A stretch of DNA of 62,708 nt from Methylomicrobium sp035916875 (GTDB lineage Bacteria > Pseudomonadota > Gammaproteobacteria > Methylococcales > Methylomonadaceae): assembly GCF_035916875.1 (NCBI RefSeq), contig NZ_JAXUHN010000068.1:1-62708 (forward strand). Reading direction: 5' to 3'. The notes beneath the pieces were generated by a model. The model worked only from the letters and a program-made list of their open reading frames with translations, was not told where the DNA came from and did no database searches. Below are positions 61,412-62,708 of the stretch, in pieces (position 1 is the first letter of the stretch; each line of letters starts with the position of its first letter). A program made the translations under genes and the position numbers.

Positions 61412-61573
61412 TTATCCAAACCTGTCCCCTGGTTTCGATGAAGGAAACAGGGTTATAGCCGGTCTAACAGGTTTACAACGCCCTTTCCGCCTGTTGAACA
61501 CATGCGTGAAAATTATCGTCGTCTTTGCATCCTTGTGGCCGAGCAACTCCTGCACGCTTGCCCCATTTCTAAC
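61412..61573 (-). pseudogene. C-terminal fragment of a tyrosine recombinase
   Basis: The minus-strand reading RNGASVQELLGHKDAKTTII followed by FTHVFNRRKG matches the end of phage/integron-type tyrosine recombinases, including the LLGH box and the catalytic Tyr region (here the usual Y is F). Nothing upstream in frame supplies the remaining domains, so it is a remnant. Confidence 0.7.
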
Positions 61574-61724
61574 GAATGGCGTTTGCCATGGAACAAAATG
61601 AACCGTTTGATCCACTGCACATACAGCTTTTCGGTGCGGATGCTTTAGTGCTTGACGCGAATCCGGTCGCCGACTTGATCAAGAAGTTTTGGTGGTGTGT
61701 TTTTCGGCTGTGGGGGGGGGGGGA

Positions 61725-62433
61725 TTTTTTTGTCCGCAGTCATGCGCCACTTGGCGTTGCGTCTTCTGCACGTTGCCGCGATCTAGCGGCGTGGTGGCCA
61801 AATGGGCCGACTTGAGGCCGCCGTGGCGATTGGGAAACAATTTCGATGCACTTGCCAGAGGCGGCGCAGGCAGGTCAACGTCGCCGCCGGCAACGGCACC
61901 AAACGGTTAACCACAGGGATGTGGTGTATGCTGGTTTTGCAGGAGTAAAAACCTGTCTTTATCGCCCTTGGCGTCGCGAATATGCACACGCTTCCGCGCC
62001 GCATCGATATCGGCCACCGTCAGGCGTAAGCCTTCACCGAGGCGCAGACCCGGGCTCTAGAGCGTAAAAAACACCCGGCAACTGAGGGTATGTGTCACCG
62101 TCCGGCTTCCTCAACAGTCACCATATCCGGGAGGCGCTGAGTTTTTTGCGGTTTGATCAGATTCAACGTCGGCCAGGACTTGTTCAAAACGTAGGTGTAG
62201 AAGAATTTGAGCGCGTACAGGTCGAGTTTAACGGACCTCCAGGAATGCGTCTCCAGCAGGTCGTGAAATACTCGAGCAACGGGGGCTTCGGACAGTTCAT
62301 GGATTTGATAATCGAAATACTCGCCGAGGCGCCGAATGCCACGGGAGTAGGTGGGCCGAAGCCCTTTGAGCTTGAGGTGTTTAAGGTGCGTTTGATAGTT
62401 TTGCTTGAAATCGGTTTAAGATAATGGTGTCAT
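61725..62433 (-). pseudogene. Degenerate tyrosine recombinase gene
   Basis: On the minus strand the N-terminal SAM-like domain is readable from about 62415 to 62092 (LKGLRPTYSRGIRRLGEYFD, SWRSVKLDLYALKFFYTYVL) but is preceded by a stop at codon 6. After a break, the catalytic core continues in several frames (LRLTVADIDAARKRVHIRDAKGDKDRF, then FPNRHGGLKSAHLATTPLDRG) down to the G12 run at 61712-61723. At least three frameshifts or deletions are needed to join the parts. Confidence 0.75.
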
Positions 62434-62599
62434 TGGCGTGTAGCCTCATGATTCGTCGTAGAATGGTCCCTCGTAGTGAGGGCTTAAGGTTATATTTTAT
62501 AGTCAATCAAGAGGCTGGGCTTTTCTCCGCCATAGCGGCTTCGTCCAACATATCGCCTTAACAAGTTATCGCAACGAAATTAGACAATTAGGAGCGGTT

Positions 62600-62708
62600 A
62601 TGAACAATTCCGATTGCACGTTAGCGAATCCACACCGCACGAAACTGCTATCCAAAAGTCCGTTAGGGTTACGACGCCTGAGCCGATTATGGGCTGCGAC
62701 CCTAATTC
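62600..62708 (+). CDS. 5' end of an unidentified gene (partial)
   Basis: ATG 62600 follows an AGGAGCGGTT ribosome binding site. The 36 visible codons begin MNNSDCTLANPHRTKLLSKS and continue to the window edge without a stop. Basic, Leu/Arg-rich start. I cannot assign a family from this length. Confidence 0.55.
   Translation, partial: MNNSDCTLANPHRTKLLSKSPLGLRRLSRLWAATLI

Noticed and set aside
61412..62433. Functional integrase gene
   Set aside because: An early stop, several frameshifts and replacement of the usual catalytic Tyr region show it is degenerate.
62500..62708. Integron attC sites near the right end
   Set aside because: Some GTTAG and TCCAAC boxes occur, but I could not pair them into a proper attC with complementary simple sites.

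Overview
The window looks like a chromosomal segment of a gammaproteobacterial (type I) methanotroph. The evidence is a nearly complete mxa cluster for calcium-type methanol dehydrogenase (mxaF, J, G, I, R, S, A, C, K, L and D). Around it are typical gammaproteobacterial genes: class I adenylate cyclase, PilU, HemF, ArgH and short PutA. No tRNA, rRNA, CRISPR array or intact transposase was seen.

Layout. Positions 1-19916 are mostly housekeeping: a TusA-like/PP-loop sulfur-transfer pair, pilU, putA, an ASCH protein, a diguanylate cyclase, hemF divergent from a Zur-type repressor, a lipase-like hydrolase, a lytic transglycosylase, a membrane M28 peptidase, a His-rich SmbP-like protein, cyaA, argH, a PepSY protein and a PQQ-associated beta-propeller protein. 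Positions 19980-38233 form a methanol-oxidation and regulation block: an orphan LuxR-type response regulator, a secreted protein divergent from a TonB-dependent receptor that carries an EF-hand loop, the mxa cluster on the minus strand, and a NarX-type histidine kinase. Two decayed response-regulator copies (25166-25232 and 35985-36187) and a shared TCAGGAAA-type element tie this block together. A strongly structured leader ending in an intrinsic terminator lies just before mxaR.

Positions 40269-56932 hold what I consider the least described part. It is a set of genes for almost entirely exported proteins: cupin, arylsulfotransferase-like protein (frameshifted), a coiled-coil TonB receptor, SMP-30-like lactonase, a Cys-less rhodanese, a DUF1549/DUF1553 protein with CxxCH, a Tat-exported DUF1501 protein, a CxxxCH mini-cytochrome, a secreted peroxiredoxin, a dihaem cytochrome and a PepSY membrane protein. 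It also has its own TatA and TatB and a sigma-54 activator without a sensory domain. Sequences matching -24/-12 sigma-54 promoters precede three of its transcription units. This suggests one sigma-54-controlled periplasmic redox/hydrolysis pathway fed by an outer-membrane receptor. Its substrate is unknown, and a sulfur compound is only a guess.

Positions 57344-61292 encode a secreted protein with a His...Cys arrangement like clan CD peptidases and a P2-type cation ATPase. The right end (61300-62450) is a graveyard of tyrosine-recombinase fragments, followed by the start of a gene that runs off the window. All calls come from reading sequence and translations; no database search was run.
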